64,000 bases of DNA from Monosporascus cannonballus. Taxonomy: Eukaryota; Ascomycota; Sordariomycetes; Xylariales. Positions 35,592 through 48,617 of the stretch are shown here, piece by piece. Every line of letters begins with the position of its first letter. The first letter of the stretch is position 1. Made by a program: the position numbers and the translations under genes. The notes under the pieces are model-generated. The model searched no databases. It was not told the DNA's origin and saw only the letters and a list, made by a program, of their open reading frames with translations. The stretch spans positions 1 to 64,000 of the forward strand of contig QJNS01000260.1 of the NCBI GenBank assembly GCA_004154925.1, given 5' to 3'.

Positions 35592-37346
35592 ATGACTACC
35601 ACCGCCGCAGCAGCCCCAGCTCACGACCCTTCAGCCAGCGACATCTATGACCCGGACGAGGTGCTTCCCCGGGATAGTCCCCTGATGAAACCCTACCGGC
35701 CCAGACTTCAGCCTTCACCCTCTCCGCCGCCGGCATTTACTCGTCCCAAAGTCAGTCTTTCTCCCAGCTACGGTCGAAAGTCTTCTAATCGTCGGCGAAA
35801 GGTCCGCCCCAGCCAAGGCGATGCCGTCTTGATACATTACCTCGACGGTGGAAAGCGCCCAGATATAGCCACCGAAGCCCTCATGCGGCCTCTAGCGCGA
35901 TACGACGAAGATTACGACGACCAGGGTAAGAGTGACTCCGACGTCGAGGAAGAGGAGTCTACTACCGACGAGTCGGGGGACGAGGAGGACATTAGGAGTC
36001 ACGAGATGTCCCCCGAACTGCTGCCTAGTTATACTGAGCCCGCTGCTGCCGCTGCTGCGAGGCCGGCAGACCTGCGGTCTCTGGCGACGAATGCGCTCGC
36101 GGCCGCCCCCGCCGGCCCCGCTGGCGCTGCGAAACCGGTGGATCTGCAGTCTTTAGCCACAGATGCGCTCGCTGCCGTCACGGCGGCGGCGCATCCGACT
36201 GATGGCGACGACCGACGGCTTCCGGATGGCGAACCGCGCATTGCACCGAAGGCGAAGCCGCCCGACTGCTTGACGATCAATGGTGTGAAAGACGGGGCTA
36301 GATCTGTGCTGGCGCCGCCCATGTCCCCGTACACGCGGCATGGATCACAAGACATGTACTCCCCCCGGCATCATGTCCCGGGACAGGTGTTGATGCATCC
36401 CAGTGATGTCAAAACGTCGCCCACTGCCCTGTCTCCGACTAGGCCTGGGGAGCTGCCTCCAATTCAGAGTGCCTCCCCGAGATCCGAGACGAGCAGCCAT
36501 GATCCGTTGCCATCCATAGACCATCTTCTCGACCAGATAAGCCCGTCACAGCAAGAGATGACGATGCGCCGCGGAAGCCACTTCCCTCATTCTCCGCCGT
36601 CAGGAATGCTTCGGATGAGCGGCATGCCCGGTAGTCACGGTTCACCACCTATCTCCCCGAACGATCCTTACCGCCAGGACATGCCGTCTCCGGCTAATTC
36701 TATACCCCTACTAAGCCCGTACTATTTTTCAAGCGCCAGTAGCACGAGTAATCATCGGTCTGGTCCGGATTATAGCAGCAACGGCGAAACGCCCAATACG
36801 GATCCCGCCTCCACGCCCGGCACCCAGGACTCCATCAACCGCATGAGCATCGACAGCATGACAAACCCACCGATGGGCGCCTTCGTCTGTAAATTCCAGG
36901 GATGTACCGCACCCCCATTCTCGACCCAGTACCTTCTGAATTCGCATGCGAACGTACATTCCTCTGCCAGGCCGCACTATTGCCCAGTGAAGGGATGTCC
37001 GCGGAGCGAGGGTGGGAAAGGCTTCAAGCGCAAGAACGAGATGATCCGGCACGGGCTCGTCCATGATTCGCCTGGGTATGTGTGCCCGTTCTGTCCAGAT
37101 CGCGAGCATAAGTATCCTAGGCCGGACAATCTCCAAAGGTACGTCTTTGAAGTCCGGTGAAAGCAACGGTGATGATTACCGTCACGGATGATGGCCGTCA
37201 TTACTCGAGTACCATGTAACTAATCCTGTCTGTCTAGGCATGTCCGCGTCCACCATGTCGATAAGGACAAGGACGACCCTCTCCTTCGGGATGTACTCGC
37301 GCAGCGCCCTGACGGCCCCAACAGAGGGCGTAGACGGCGGACATGA
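35592..37346 (+). CDS. C2H2 zinc-finger transcription factor, 551 residues
   Basis: Exon 1 is 35592-37138, the intron is 37139-37237 (GTACGT...CTAAT...TCTAG), and exon 2 is 37238-37346. The first 425 residues are Pro/Ser-rich and disordered, with an acidic stretch (DSDVEEEESTTDESGDEED) and two related Ala-rich repeats around DLRSLATNALAA and DLQSLATDALAA. The fingers lie near the C-terminus: CKFQGC...HANVH, CPVKGC...HGLVH and CPFC...H, the third interrupted by the intron and completed by exon 2 (NLQRHVRVHHVDKDKDD). A basic tail ends RGRRRRT. Without splicing, the third finger is lost. This is a nuclear DNA-binding regulator; the family is frequent in Sordariomycetes, but I cannot name a characterised orthologue. 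Confidence 0.88.
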
Positions 37347-38931
37347 GAAAAGGCAAATCGACCAAAAACTAAGTCAGCTTTCTACTTCTGGAAATACGAT
37401 GCTTTGTCATCTAGAGCCTATGTACATATGCGGATGATATCCCTCGGCGGAGGCGGCTGATTTCCGATGCTCGGCGTGCTACGGGTGGTGGCATTGCGAG
37501 ATTCTTATATCCATTTTCTTAAAACCGGGGGCGGGCCGGGTGTTTCACGAGCGATCATACCAATCGGGAGGAAGCGGGCGTTTTGGGCGCAGAGCATATA
37601 CCACTCAGGGCATTTTTTGTTCATTGTTGATCCATTGCGGCTATATTATGAGCTCTGATTTGTCATTTATCTCTGCATATTCACCATCTACGTTTTTGCT
37701 GCATTCGCTTGTTTTCCTTATTTTGTTCCGCCGGGGCGGATATACCTATCTACCAATCCTGTCTATCTACTGATCTATCCGTCTATCATCCCACCCTAGG
37801 CGCCGGACTGCGCGAGGAGGAGAGGGGGGCGGTGCTGGGGATTGAGGAGGCGCGCAGGCGTTAATGGGGTTTTCTCTGACGAAGTAGATGACTGTCCACG
37901 AAATTCGGAAGCGAGAAAAGGGGATCATAGCATGCGCGCACAGCGTCCTTAAAGGGGAGGTGTCTGTCTAGAGCCAATGAACCTAGCCGGGTAGTTAATC
38001 CTGGTTCGTTTGCCGGCTCCGGAGTAGAGGAGCGAGGGGGGAAGACGGTAAAGGGATGGAAGGCGAGAAGATCGCCGCCGCTGCCCGCCCCGGCCGGCTC
38101 TGCCATGCCCTGCGTTCAAATGAAAGGCTTGTTTTCTTCTTTCTTTGGCTTCTTCGCTCTTCTTCCACGCGTCCATATCCGGGGCGGAGACATTGCGACG
38201 TCGAGAGCCATCCGTCTCGTTCAGCGTGCGGACGGACGGACGGATGGGATAAATGGCTGGATGAACGGGTGTACGAGGAGAAATGGGATTCGGGTTGTAT
38301 AAACAAGCAAGGCATATGCATAGCGCAGCAGGGAAGGCGGACTACGGTAGCATGCTGGCTGGCTGGCTGGCCGTCCGTCGGGTCCTGTTTGTTATATTCG
38401 CTCAGCACTACTCGTGATGGTCCGAGTCGTTAAACTGGAGTCGGATAACTTTCGTCGGGTTCTCTCTCTCTCTCTCTCGGAGATGGCGTGGTTCTGGGTT
38501 TCTGAAAATTCAACAGATGTACCCCACTCCCCCTAAATTTATTGTCTTCGCAATGGCTAGTGAGATGGTGCCCACGACGTAAGTGGACGAAAGAGCGGAC
38601 AGGAGTTGCCGTCCCTGGGACGCGAGCTGATGAAATGTCACGGGATGTTCCGGTTGCAGATAGACTGTCTCCATCGAAATATGAATGGGCATCGACTGAG
38701 TATCTAGATCCTATGGCTGCGGAAAGACGTCAAACATACATACCCAGTCGAGCGTAGTGTTATATCGCGCATAGCTCTTTCGCGCTTCCCCACCTGGCTC
38801 TATGACACGCACACACACGTATATATAATAGGCTCGCCCTCTTCCCGGCTCCCCAGAATCCACGACTCCATGGTAAACAGAAGCCACCTAGGCTCCTTTA
38901 TATACCCGAATATGACCACAGAAGAAAAGGC
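37347..38931. other. intergenic, convergent gap between zinc-finger gene and palB
   Basis: No gene seen. It contains both 3' UTRs and a (TC)9 microsatellite at 38461-38478. Short frames around 38000-38430 have no domains. Confidence 0.55.
38461..38478. repeat. (TC)9 microsatellite
   Basis: Eighteen bases of perfect TC repeat between the convergent zinc-finger gene and the palB gene. Confidence 0.95.
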
Positions 38932-41871
38932 TCAAGCATTTACCGTCTCCCACTCCCCAACCGCCACGTGCGCATCGCTGAAGATCTCGACCTGCAGTCC
39001 CCCCTCGTCCTGCTGTTGTTGCGCCGGACTCGTCGCCTGCTGAATACCCTGCCACGACGAAGGCGCAGCGAGGTTAGAAGAGGGAGAAGACAACCCAATC
39101 TGCTCAGCCACGAGCCACAGCCCCCGCTGCGCCGCCACCAGGGGCTCGATGTCGAACTCGGGCGTCCGTAGCCCGCCCCGCCCGACCTCCCGGAACTCGC
39201 CGTCGCCCGTGGCCGCGAGCACCGTGCGGTCGGGCCCGCTGCCGTAGACGACGCAGAGCCGCACCGCGGGGCTCCTCCTCGGCAATGCCGCTGCTCCCGA
39301 ATTAATAGCGGCAGTGGTTGTAGGGGTGGTAGTCCCGGTCCCGGTGTTGTTCAGCGGGGAGACGACGACGCTGGCGCGCGTGAGCCGCGTGACCTCGACC
39401 ACGGCGCGCTTCCTGAGACGCGTCGTCATCATCGTCTCGTCCCGGCTCTCGTCGTCGACACTGCTGCCGGCGCCGCCAAACACACGGTCGGTCAGCATCA
39501 GCGTCGACAGCGAAGTCGTCGACGAAGACGACGGCGTGTTCTTCTTGTTGAAGGCGGCGGCGGGGTGGAGGAAGACGAGGTTCGGCAGGCGAAAGCGCAG
39601 GCGGCCGGCGGCGTCGGCGGGCACGGGCGCAAGGGAGCAGGGTGAGGCGGAGCCGACGCGTAGCGTGAAGTCGGCCAGGTGGCCCGGGTCGAAGGTCGAG
39701 CAGATGACGGTGTAGACGCCCGGGTCGACGCGCGGGGCCTCGGCGAGGGCGCAACCACGGCGGTAGTCGCCCGACGACGCGACGAGGTCGCGCTGCGTGA
39801 GGGCCGAGACGCGCGCGCCGCCCGCCCACACCAGGCCCACGTGCACGGGCAGGTCGTCGCGGGCAGTCGACAGGAGCAGCGACAGGGGCCCGGATCCGCC
39901 GCCGGGTCCCGGCGGCACCCGCAGGCTGAACTGCGGGTTCGTGCTGTACGTCGGCGAGGCGGCGTTGCCGCCAGCGGTGCGCCGCGTCCAGGCCGACGAG
40001 ACCTCGGCGTAGTGCGGGAGGGGGTCGCGCGCCGGGTGGACGGTCAGGGGGGTCCGCGAGAAGAAGGTCAAGGTGAAGGAGTACCTGGGCAGCGGTAGGT
40101 CCTGCGACGCGGCGGCGACGGTGTAGCGCACGCCCCTCTTGGCCTCTAAGGGGGCCAGGGTCTGCGGGGAGTCGACGAACGGGCCCCGGTAGATGGCCTT
40201 GTTGTCGGGCAGCTGCACGCGCCCGCCGTCGTTGGACGCGAAGATGTACAGGCTCATGAAGCCGAGCCTGTTGGACACGGCGGCGAGCGTCGTCGTCGGG
40301 ATCCGGCGGCTGCGCGCGATGTCCAGCTCCGCGTCCTGGAAGTGCCGGCTCAGCAGGATCCAGACGTTGCCGTCGGCCTGCGCCTCCATCGAGTACTGCG
40401 GGTTGTGCGCGAACGAGTTGGCCATGTTGGGCTCGGGCAGCTGCCACGTGAAGTGGTGGTCCTGCCGCTCCGTGAAGAGGCTCGGGTTCCAGTTGAGGTA
40501 CAACGATTCAAAGTTTTGCGCCACGTCGTCGAAGCCGATCCAGAACGTACCCGGCTTCAGCTTCGCGGGCTGCTCCTTGGCGTCATCGTCGTCGGGTGAT
40601 ACCCTGGTGGATGAACCCACACCCTTCCATACGAGCCCGTCGCACCAGGGATTCTTGACTAGCAGTTTCCTGTTTCCAGGCGTTTCTGACATGTCGAGGA
40701 CCGCGTAGTCATGCTCTCCGGCTAATCCCATCATTTCTTCCTCGTCGGGCGATAGGCGGCCGGTCCCGAGAGTCACGACGACGTCCCCATAGTCATAAGC
40801 TTTCTTCACACGTCTCCATGTCTGGTTGAAATCCACGTCGTCGCTCTGCAGGAAGATCTGTTGCGGTATCCAGCCCGTAAGCACCCATAGGTCCGTGCCC
40901 GAGTTACTGCCTGGGAAATCGTAGCCGCCGCGGACCTTCAGATATGCCTTCTCCATTAGCGCCGGCCATACGAGACCTGGGTTCTGTCGGTCCACAACAT
41001 AGAGCGTGCGATCGGTGGACGAGGATGGAAGACGGTCGTCAATGACTACTTTTCGGAAGCAGCCGTTGAAATACATACGGAAGATATACTTGCCACTTGC
41101 GGAAATCTGTGGTTGTCCGTTCTCGGCGTTGATTGGAAACATCAAGGCCGGTAGAATAGATGTAGGTCCCGGCTTAAGATGGTTTATGGAGGCACAGAGA
41201 CTAGCAACGACCGAACAGTCCGTTGTAATGTCTTGAACTAGGTCATAGTCGCCATTGCTCTCCATGAGACGGCTCCTCATTTGCTTTTCATCAGCTTCAG
41301 CGTCCTTCTGGACGAGTTCCAGTGGTCGTTTCCATCCGGCAAATACCTCGCTTTGCCGTTCGGACAACGAAAACTCCGAAGGATCACTAATCAGAGCATT
41401 AGTTGCCGCGATAAAGACAACGTGCAAGCTGTCAGTTTATTCGTAGTCTCTTACGTGAATGGAGGACCACCGAACTCTTTGGGGTCAGGATCTGATTCCC
41501 AGGGAGGGAATATGTTCCCATGAAGGCGAGACCCGCGGAGCAAGATATTCTTCTCACTAGTTGGGATTTGACGAGATGTGCGCGGCAGCTTGAGACGCCT
41601 CTCCACCGCAGCGACGCTGTCGGGTGGGGAGGAGAGCTTGAGACGTTCGGCCATTGAGATCATCTCCTCACACCTCTTCTTGAACCGAGTCTTCTCGGTG
41701 GTTGAAGACGCATCCCTCGCCGCTTTCATATAGAGTTCTGCAGCTGCGATGGCATGGTCAAGCGCTTCTTTACCTCGTGCCCTGGAGGCTAATGTCTCCC
41801 GTTCCTATTACCGTTAGAAAAGGATCCAGTACAGTGGTGGAGAGTCGAGTCACCTTTGCTTTTGCTTCCAT
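38932..41871 (-). CDS. palB: calpain-like cysteine protease PalB/Rim13 of ambient-pH signalling
   Basis: Minus-strand exons 41871-41854 (six codons), 41804-41455 and 41386-38932, total 940 residues, joined by GT-AG introns (GTGACT...TAATAG; GTAAGA...GATTAG). Residues 1-85 form an MIT-type helical domain (ALDHAIAAAELYMKAARD, RFKKRCEEMISMAERLKL). The calpain protease core follows with Cys in TTDCSVVAS (about C180), His in GEHDYAVLD (about H348) and Asn in LVKNPW (about N368), so the triad is intact. The C-terminal part holds C2-like/calpain domain III modules (RHFQDAELDIARSRR, RVQLPDNKAIYRGPF) and Ser/Thr-rich low-complexity inserts. PalB/Rim13 is recruited through ESCRT-III (Vps32/Snf7) and cleaves PacC/Rim101 at alkaline pH. 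A very large antisense frame (39302-40447 region, other frames) is a GC-rich shadow. Confidence 0.95.
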
Positions 41872-43466
41872 CGTGAAACGTAAATCATATGCGTCAGAGG
41901 TTTCGATCTGTTATAACACCGGGTAAAGATATTGTGATCCAGGGAAGCATGGGGACGAACGGGTTAGGCCGTGGGTTTAGCAATGCGAATAAGGCAAGAT
42001 GTTCACCATCGCTTCCAAGTAGGGCAGGTGAAACGATACGGCTGGGAGGTCTTACGGCTACTACCTCCTAGTTAACCTTAACCAAATATCAGAAAGGACC
42101 CAAGCCGATGTCTGACTTGCAGGGCATGCTTAAAAATCGCCCAAGGACGTCTGAGCTTTCGATAGTCCTTGTAATGGTAGAGTAAGGGGATCCAGCCCAG
42201 TTCTGTTCACGTTTGGTTCAACAGGAGACTATTGCAGCAAAGCGATTGGTAGACAAACGACCAACAATTCAAGCAGCGAAGTGAGATATATACACTGATT
42301 ACCATAGGCGATGTCCACTTCAAAAATGGGCAGCGAAGTTGATGGCGGACGGCCAACTGGGCAACAGCGTTCTTAGTCGTAGCATGCGATCCTAAGTCAA
42401 GGCACCGATGTTTTACCGAATCGAGCACTTCGCCCCGTAGACGATATGGCATCCGTTGTAAGCGAGAGAGCCGCCAATCTATTGTTGCATTGCCAGAAGC
42501 GAGACTCCGTTCTGACACAAGTCCGATGCTGACCTTCCGAGACGGTGTCCTAAAATTCTGGATCGGGGATCGGAGGCATCGCTTAAAACTGGCATGACGT
42601 CTTTTGTACGCAGCAACTCATACCAGATACTCACTAAACCGTAGTGAGTTTAAGCGTAGGTAGCTGGAAGCAAATGGTATCGTCACCATTGGACTCCATT
42701 GTCTGGATCTTGTTATAGGTATGTCAGTCACATCCTCTCTCACAAATTGGAGTGTGGGCGAGCAGGGACATCAATTGAACGACGGTTCGCAAAACTTATA
42801 TACTGGGACAGGTGTAGGTAAGATAGGCATACTTGTAGGCATCAAGGGCCGAAATTCGGCGAAGATACCTATCAGCTGCCTTATGTGGGTTGCAGTAGGT
42901 AACCCAAGCGGTCAAAAGACCCGTCGGCGCTAGATTAATCCCAATTGCCGATAACATACCCATTTGTCAGACTAGCAGGGGATGGCTGTAGCTCTAAATG
43001 CCTAGGCAGCATCAACTCCCAGCCGGGCAAGCGAAAGGACCGAGGTTCAAATAATGATTCAACCTGGTCTCGAAACGGCTCCTTGGACGTTATAACTGCC
43101 AGACGAACTCTGTTCTACGACAGAGCGATTGCCGGCCTTTCCGTGCTGACCATGGGACCTGTTATCATTTGCTTTACATATATTTCGCATTGAGGGAAAG
43201 TCAAGCGCCTTCTGCGTCCGTCATCTTATGTTGTCGTGCTTCGTTTAAATCGACCGGTTGAATGGTTACCAGTGATCTCATCCCATCCAACCACGGAGTA
43301 TCTCGGCACCTTGCGCCAAAAATCACACACATACCCTTGCTACTCCCAGTGCACGAATCACTGCCGTATAGACGTCACACAAGCTTCCTTCTTAGGTGCT
43401 AGACAGAATCTTGTAATTGCGACAGCGGCTCGTCCCCTTTGATAACTCAATCTGTCCTCGCCCGCC
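41872..43466. other. divergent intergenic region between palB and the carrier gene
   Basis: No gene seen. It must hold both promoters. The minus frame at 42207-42518 has no recognisable motif. Confidence 0.55.
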
Positions 43467-44654
43467 ATGGCTGCACAATCGAAGCCGGCTCCGCTTCCAT
43501 CTTGGGGTCTTGCTGTAGCTGGTTCTACCGGCGCCGTGTTGGCTAATGCCCTGGTATATCCTCTAGACATGTTAGTTCATAGCCGCTCAAAGTTTCGCCC
43601 GCCTTGCGATACGCCAGACCCATTGCTGACTTTCCCACGTCAAGAGTGAAGACGCGCCTGCAAGTTCAAGTCAAGCAGAGTCCCGGAGCCGACAGCGCAG
43701 AGCCACACTATGCGTCAACGTGGGATGCCATCACGAAAATCGTCGCCGAGGATGGTATCAAGGGACTGTACGGGGGAATCAGTGGCTCGTTGCTTGGTGT
43801 GGCTTCGACGAATTTCGCATACTTCTACTGGTACTCCGTCGTACGCGAGCTGTACTTCCGATCGCGAAAGGTCCCTGCTCCCCCGTCGACGGCAGTAGAG
43901 TTGGCGCTCGGCGCCGTCGCTGGTGCCATCGCGCAGTTATGTACGATCCCTGTGGCGGTGGTCACGACTAGACAGCAGACACAAAGCAGACATGAGAGGA
44001 AGGGCCTCAAGGACACGGCGCGCGAGGTTATAAATAGCGAGGATGGCGTTTTCGGTCTCTGGCGTGGTTTGAAGGCGAGCCTGGTTTTGGTTGTGAACCC
44101 GGCCATTACCTATGGCGCATACGAGAGGTTAAAGGGCGTCTTGTACCCAGGAAAAGCTCGCCTTACGCCTGGGGAGGCTTTCCGTGCGTACTTTATGACC
44201 GTCATCGAAAGGAAAATGACTGACTGAAGCTCCAGTGCTCGGCGCCCTGTCCAAATCCTTGGCCACCATTGTCACGCAGCCGTTGATAGTCGCCAAGGTC
44301 GGATTGCAGTCGAAGCCTCCTCCGCAGCGGCAGGGCAAGCCGTTTCAGGGGTTCGTCGAGGTGATGCAGTTTATTATCAAGCATGAAGGTCTGCTGGGTC
44401 TGTTCAAGGGCATCGGCCCTCAGATCTTGAAGGGTCTCCTGGTCCAGGGTATTCTCATGATGACCAAAGAGCGGTAAGTCCAAAAAGAATCGCCGTGCTT
44501 GAAAACGGAAAGCAGTGGCTAATATCGACCTAGGATGGAGCTCCTGTTCATCTTATTATTCAGGTATATCCGCCAGCTCCGATCACAGCAACTGGCGAAA
44601 GCGGCGGCACTAGCATCCAAGGTTAGGATAGCCGTGCCTCTGACTACGAAATAA
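43467..44654 (+). CDS. peroxisomal adenine nucleotide transporter, Ant1/PMP47 type mitochondrial-carrier family
   Basis: Exons 43467-43570, 43645-44183, 44236-44473 and 44534-44654, 333 residues, all GT-AG. Three carrier repeats are visible. Repeat 1 has the signature PLDIVKTRLQV (completed across intron 1). Repeat 2 has the variant IPVAVVTTRQQTQ, typical of the peroxisomal subgroup. Repeat 3 has TQPLIVAKVGLQSK. GLYGGISGSLLGVASTNFAYFYWYS and GLFKGIGPQILKGLLVQGILMMTKER are further family marks. Ant1-type carriers import ATP into peroxisomes in exchange for AMP, so that fatty acids can be activated inside; peroxisomal location here is inferred from the repeat-2 variant and the C-terminal pattern LLFILLFRYIRQLRSQQL. 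The gene follows palB divergently and precedes eL29 on the same strand, 543 bases away. Confidence 0.9.
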
Positions 44655-45197
44655 AATGCCATAATGCACTCTGGAACTCCATATAGATAGTGAACGAAGG
44701 CTTCAGGGTCGTGGCCCCGAGCCGGCGAGCCTTTGGTTAGAAGTACTACATAGGCGTGAGTGTCAGGAACGGTACATACGGCGCGGGCGATTACTAGTAT
44801 AGCGATTTGTTTCAATATAGAAACCGAGTCTATTAGCACCAGATTCCCGATTAAAGAACAGTTGACCTCCATATGCGTGTGCTTACGGTTTTAGCAAGGG
44901 TTATCAGTGATAGTATGTCCCAGTAAGTATAACTACCGCCAAGCGTGAAGATTAACAGCGGCCTTACAGTTAGTTGTATCGGTATCGAGGCGGGTGGCTG
45001 ATAGCCAAAACACAGCCACCCTACCTAAATACGAAAGAGTCTAAAACTGTGGCTTGTCCACCCTCGCTTGTTGGAAATTTCCACCCACACTTGGCGGAGA
45101 ACACTCACGAAATCAATTTTCTCCATCGCAGCCAGCTTCCCAATTTGTGTTTGACTTCCGCAATCTTCACGAGCAGATCAGCATAACAACCGGCGCT
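44655..45197. other. intergenic between carrier gene and eL29
   Basis: No gene seen; contains the carrier 3' UTR and the eL29 promoter. Confidence 0.6.
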
Positions 45198-45672
45198 ATG
45201 GCGAGTAAGTCGATTGCGGATTCCAATTGAAAAAAACGTACGACAGGTCTGCTCACAATTTATATCACAGAATCCAAGAACTCGTCCCAGCACAACCAGT
45301 CCAAGAAGGCTCACCGTAACGGGTACGTCAGCGCCGAATCGCAACGAAATAACTCCTGCCGCGGACACTGAGACGGGGTGGACATTCCAACACGGATACC
45401 ACGACAGAGACATGCCATGGACGGTTTAACTGACGAAATTGGCAATCTATAGTATCAAGAAGCCTAAAACCAACCGATACCCGTCGCTCAAGGGAACAGA
45501 CCCCAAGTTCCGCAGAAACCACAGACATGCACTTCACGGCACCATGAGGGCTCTGGTATGTTTGTCGTGCCGCTACCGACTTGAAAATGGTCGCCCAGTA
45601 TTATCTTTTCCGGGAAGGAACTAACGTCACATACAGAAAGAGAAGAAGGAGGGCAAGCGGGAGACGGCATGA
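45198..45672 (+). CDS. 60S ribosomal protein eL29 (L29e)
   Basis: Four exons: 45198-45204 (only ATG GCG A), 45271-45322, 45453-45555 and 45637-45672, giving 65 residues, normal for fungal eL29. The sequence begins MAKSKNSSQHNQSKKAHRNG, the near-invariant start of the family, and contains IKKPKTNRYPSLKGTDPKFR, RRNHRHALHGTMRAL and a basic tail KEKKEGKRETA. The protein is a small structural component of the large cytosolic ribosomal subunit. Introns (GTAAGT...CACAG; GTACGT...CTGAC...TATAG; GTATGT...CTAAC...TACAG) are canonical and take up more than half of the gene, a frequent pattern in ribosomal protein genes. It is too fragmented to show as one open frame. Confidence 0.94.
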
Positions 45673-46846
45673 ACTACAGGGATGACTGTTATTGAGGGCA
45701 CGACGACGCAGGTGTGCGCATCGCACCGAGTTCGGTACACTTAGGCAAGGATCATGGAGTCTAGGACTTGCATTTCGCTGCTTGTATCCAAGCATAGGCA
45801 TTTTCTACGGAAAAGAAGAGAGATGAACCAAAGGAGCCAAATGAGCTACGACCGCCAAGAGCGCGTGCTCCGTCGCCTTCAGCCGTCCCTCATGCCAGAC
45901 CATGTTATGGAGGCCGGTGATTGTTCTTCCCCCACCCGCCCCGGAGATGCTTCCCCCATCATTTTGCGAACAGAAAAAAAACAACGGCATTAGTGTGTAC
46001 AGCGTTGGGCCTTTTTCCATGCTCATTTGCTGAAGGATTTCTTCTCGTGCCGAGAGTAGCCAGCCCGTCTATTACCAAACACTCGTGCTTCGTTTTGCCC
46101 TAAGGCGAGAGTGCATGGAGGCAGGGCCACATGTCGTATGGCATATTGATCTTGTATCGACCGTCCCGGCACGTTCGGGCCCGGGATGGCACCTGCAATC
46201 CTAGTGTACTGATGTGCGTACTTTAGGGTAGGGGCCCGTCGTCTGATGCTCACAGCCTGGACAATGAATGTACGTACGTACAGACTCCAGATCCTCCAGG
46301 TCTCCTTGTCGCCAATGCTCTACTCATGAGGCTTGGGGAACAGTTTTGATGTAGGTAGGTTCTATCGGAAGCAAGAGCCTCTGTGTTTAAGTCTTGTCAC
46401 ATCTGAGACGACGGGATAAAGGAAATAGAAGAGTGTTCGGGCTACCCATTTAACTATTTATGATGCCGTTTCGGCGAACCACACCTATCTCGATGCAGCG
46501 TGACTATCACCTTATTATAGTACTATTATGATAACACGTGGGGGGTTCATAAGCCTTTATAATTCCGTCTATTCTTTATTATATTTATATAGTGGGTGAT
46601 GTTTGATAAAGACGTTATCCGCGTATACGGATATTCAGTGTGCAGATGCTAGATTAGTACCAAGACCCCCGATAATCGAATACCTGTAGCTAAATGCGGG
46701 TCTCTGAACCCCCGACTTCGCCTTATATCGTCCTTCCACATACCACAGAGCTGGAAGAGGTGAATGAATGGGTAGTAGGGTGTATTGTCTTCCTACCCTT
46801 TGCCCTTATTCCAGGTATCGTTTCAGTTAGTTTTTATCCTCAAGCA
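45673..46846. other. intergenic between eL29 and the F-box gene
   Basis: No gene seen. AT content rises at 46500-46620 (TATTATA runs). An in-frame upstream ATG of the F-box gene lies at 46694. Confidence 0.55.
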
Positions 46847-48617
46847 ATGGACAATATAGTGCCGGAAATTCTACATATTATCTGCTCATTCTTGAGTATT
46901 GACGATGTCATCAACTTTCGCCTCGTCAGCAAAACTTTCGCGGACATCGGCGCGGCCTATCTGCTGCCCGAGGTCACGTTCTACATGCACGGGGAGGAGC
47001 TGAAGCGATTGCGAGACATCTCGCTCCATCCTATCTTCTCTCGGCATGTCTTCTCTCTGACTTATTTTGCACAAGCTTTGGACTCCCCCAAGGTCTCATT
47101 CCGGGAATTCGTCAGAGACTACAAGCAGGACATGAAATGGAATAAGACGAAGAAAGCCTTCTCGCCCACCCAGTTACTGGCCGAATATAAAAAGTACGAG
47201 GAGGCGGCAGACAAGCAGGACGTAATCATGCGCACGCAGGCAGACGTTGCCCTGTTGAAAGAGGTGATGCCGCGATTTCCTAATCTGGAACAGGTAACAA
47301 TGTCCTCAGACGTCATGTTCTACGAAGGGATATATCGGACGACAAGACCGAAACCATTTGACAAAATCCAGCGAGGCAATCACCGTTACAGCCTCGATCC
47401 CGAAGGCGTTCGGCCCTTAGAAGCGTTACTGTCGGCCAACGCCGACGTGAAGTGTGACTTGAAGCGACTCCGGGCTGGTACTATGGACTGGAGGTTTTTC
47501 AAAAGGAGTGCTGGAGAGTTAGCCCGACTCTTCAAGCCGCTTTCTAACTTGATCCGCATCGAGTTGATGATTACTGTTGATGGGATGAATGAGACAACAG
47601 ATGAAGCCGATGTCATTGCCCGATGCCGACGCGTGTTATCGAAGGGTGCCCTAAGGACCATTTTCAGATCAATGCCGCAACTTGAGTCGCTTTGTATCGA
47701 ATTGCTCTCCTGGGACGGCGAAGACCTGGACAGAGGAGCTTCCCTTCATCATATAATCGAACCCGGTTTCCATTGGCCGTGCCTACGAGAACTGGTTATC
47801 GGTGGAGTCGACTGCGACAGGCAGGAGCTTATGGCCGTCCTAGAACTACACAAGGAGACCCTTCGGAATTTATGCCTAAGGAACGTGTATCTCAAGTCAA
47901 CTTCCTGGAAGAAATTACTTCCGTGAGTATCTCACTAACTCGCAGACCGAGTTTGCTTTCCTTTCCCCTTTCCCCTTTCCCCTATTTCTCTTAAGCTTGA
48001 ACATGCCGCTCCCTTATGTAGTGACCCAACCCGCTCTGTCTTAATGATTTATGGGGCTTTATCGCAACATGCCCATTGTACTGACCTTGAGAATTAATAG
48101 GGATATCAGAAAGAAGCTGTACCTTACTGAGCCTTGCATTTGCGGGGATTTGTATGGGCACTTGGAAGGAGAGGATGAGCCGGACGGTCTGGACTGGCCA
48201 CAACTCGATAACCCGCATTTTGAGCCAGGTCTCGAATACTGGTACTTGTCCGTGCCCGAGGACGGGAGGCACGAGATGAGAGATTCTATTAACGTCTATT
48301 GCCGGCTCGGCGGGACGACGTACCCCGATGAGCTCCCTCTATCCGACGACGTCGTGGACAAGTACTACAAAAAACATGTCAAGGGATTCCTTGAGGACTA
48401 TTACGGTGAATTTAGCGATGACGACGATGAAAATGAGTGGGAGGATGTCAGTTCGGAAGATGACATTAGCGGAGACGACGATGAGGATGACGATGAAGTA
48501 TTGGGGAACGACGATGATGACGATGGGGACGATCTCGGAATTAACATACATCAGGTTCAAATGGTGCTAGGGAGCATCGGTGGCCATCTTGGCCATGCTC
48601 ATAGCACTCTATACTAA
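46847..48617 (+). CDS. F-box protein with an acidic C-terminus, 530 residues
   Basis: Exon 1 is 46847-47922, the intron is 47923-48100 (GTGAGT...TTAATAG), and exon 2 is 48101-48617. I start at MDNIVPEILHIICSFL because the F-box begins right there (DDVINFRLVSKTFADIGAAYLLPEV); an in-frame ATG at 46694 would add 51 residues without F-box features. The middle has a leucine-rich-repeat-like substrate region (LKEVMPRFPNLEQV, IFRSMPQLESLCIELL, CLRELVIGGVDCD, ETLRNLCLRNVYL). The C-terminus has a 60-residue Asp/Glu-rich stretch (FSDDDDENEWEDVSSEDD and beyond). F-box proteins are substrate adaptors of SCF ubiquitin ligases through Skp1. Ascomycetes have many lineage-specific ones, and this one sits only about 330 bases from the AT-rich block, a place where such genes often diverge quickly. 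The substrate is unknown. Confidence 0.85.

Noticed and set aside
39302..40447. Long 381-residue minus-strand frame within the protease gene
   Set aside because: It is an alternate-frame reading of GC-rich palB sequence, full of Arg/Ala/Pro, with no domain. The palB frame has the catalytic triad.
46694..46846. N-terminal extension of the F-box protein from an upstream ATG
   Set aside because: The extra 51 residues show no conserved feature, while the ATG at 46847 places the F-box at the usual N-terminal position.
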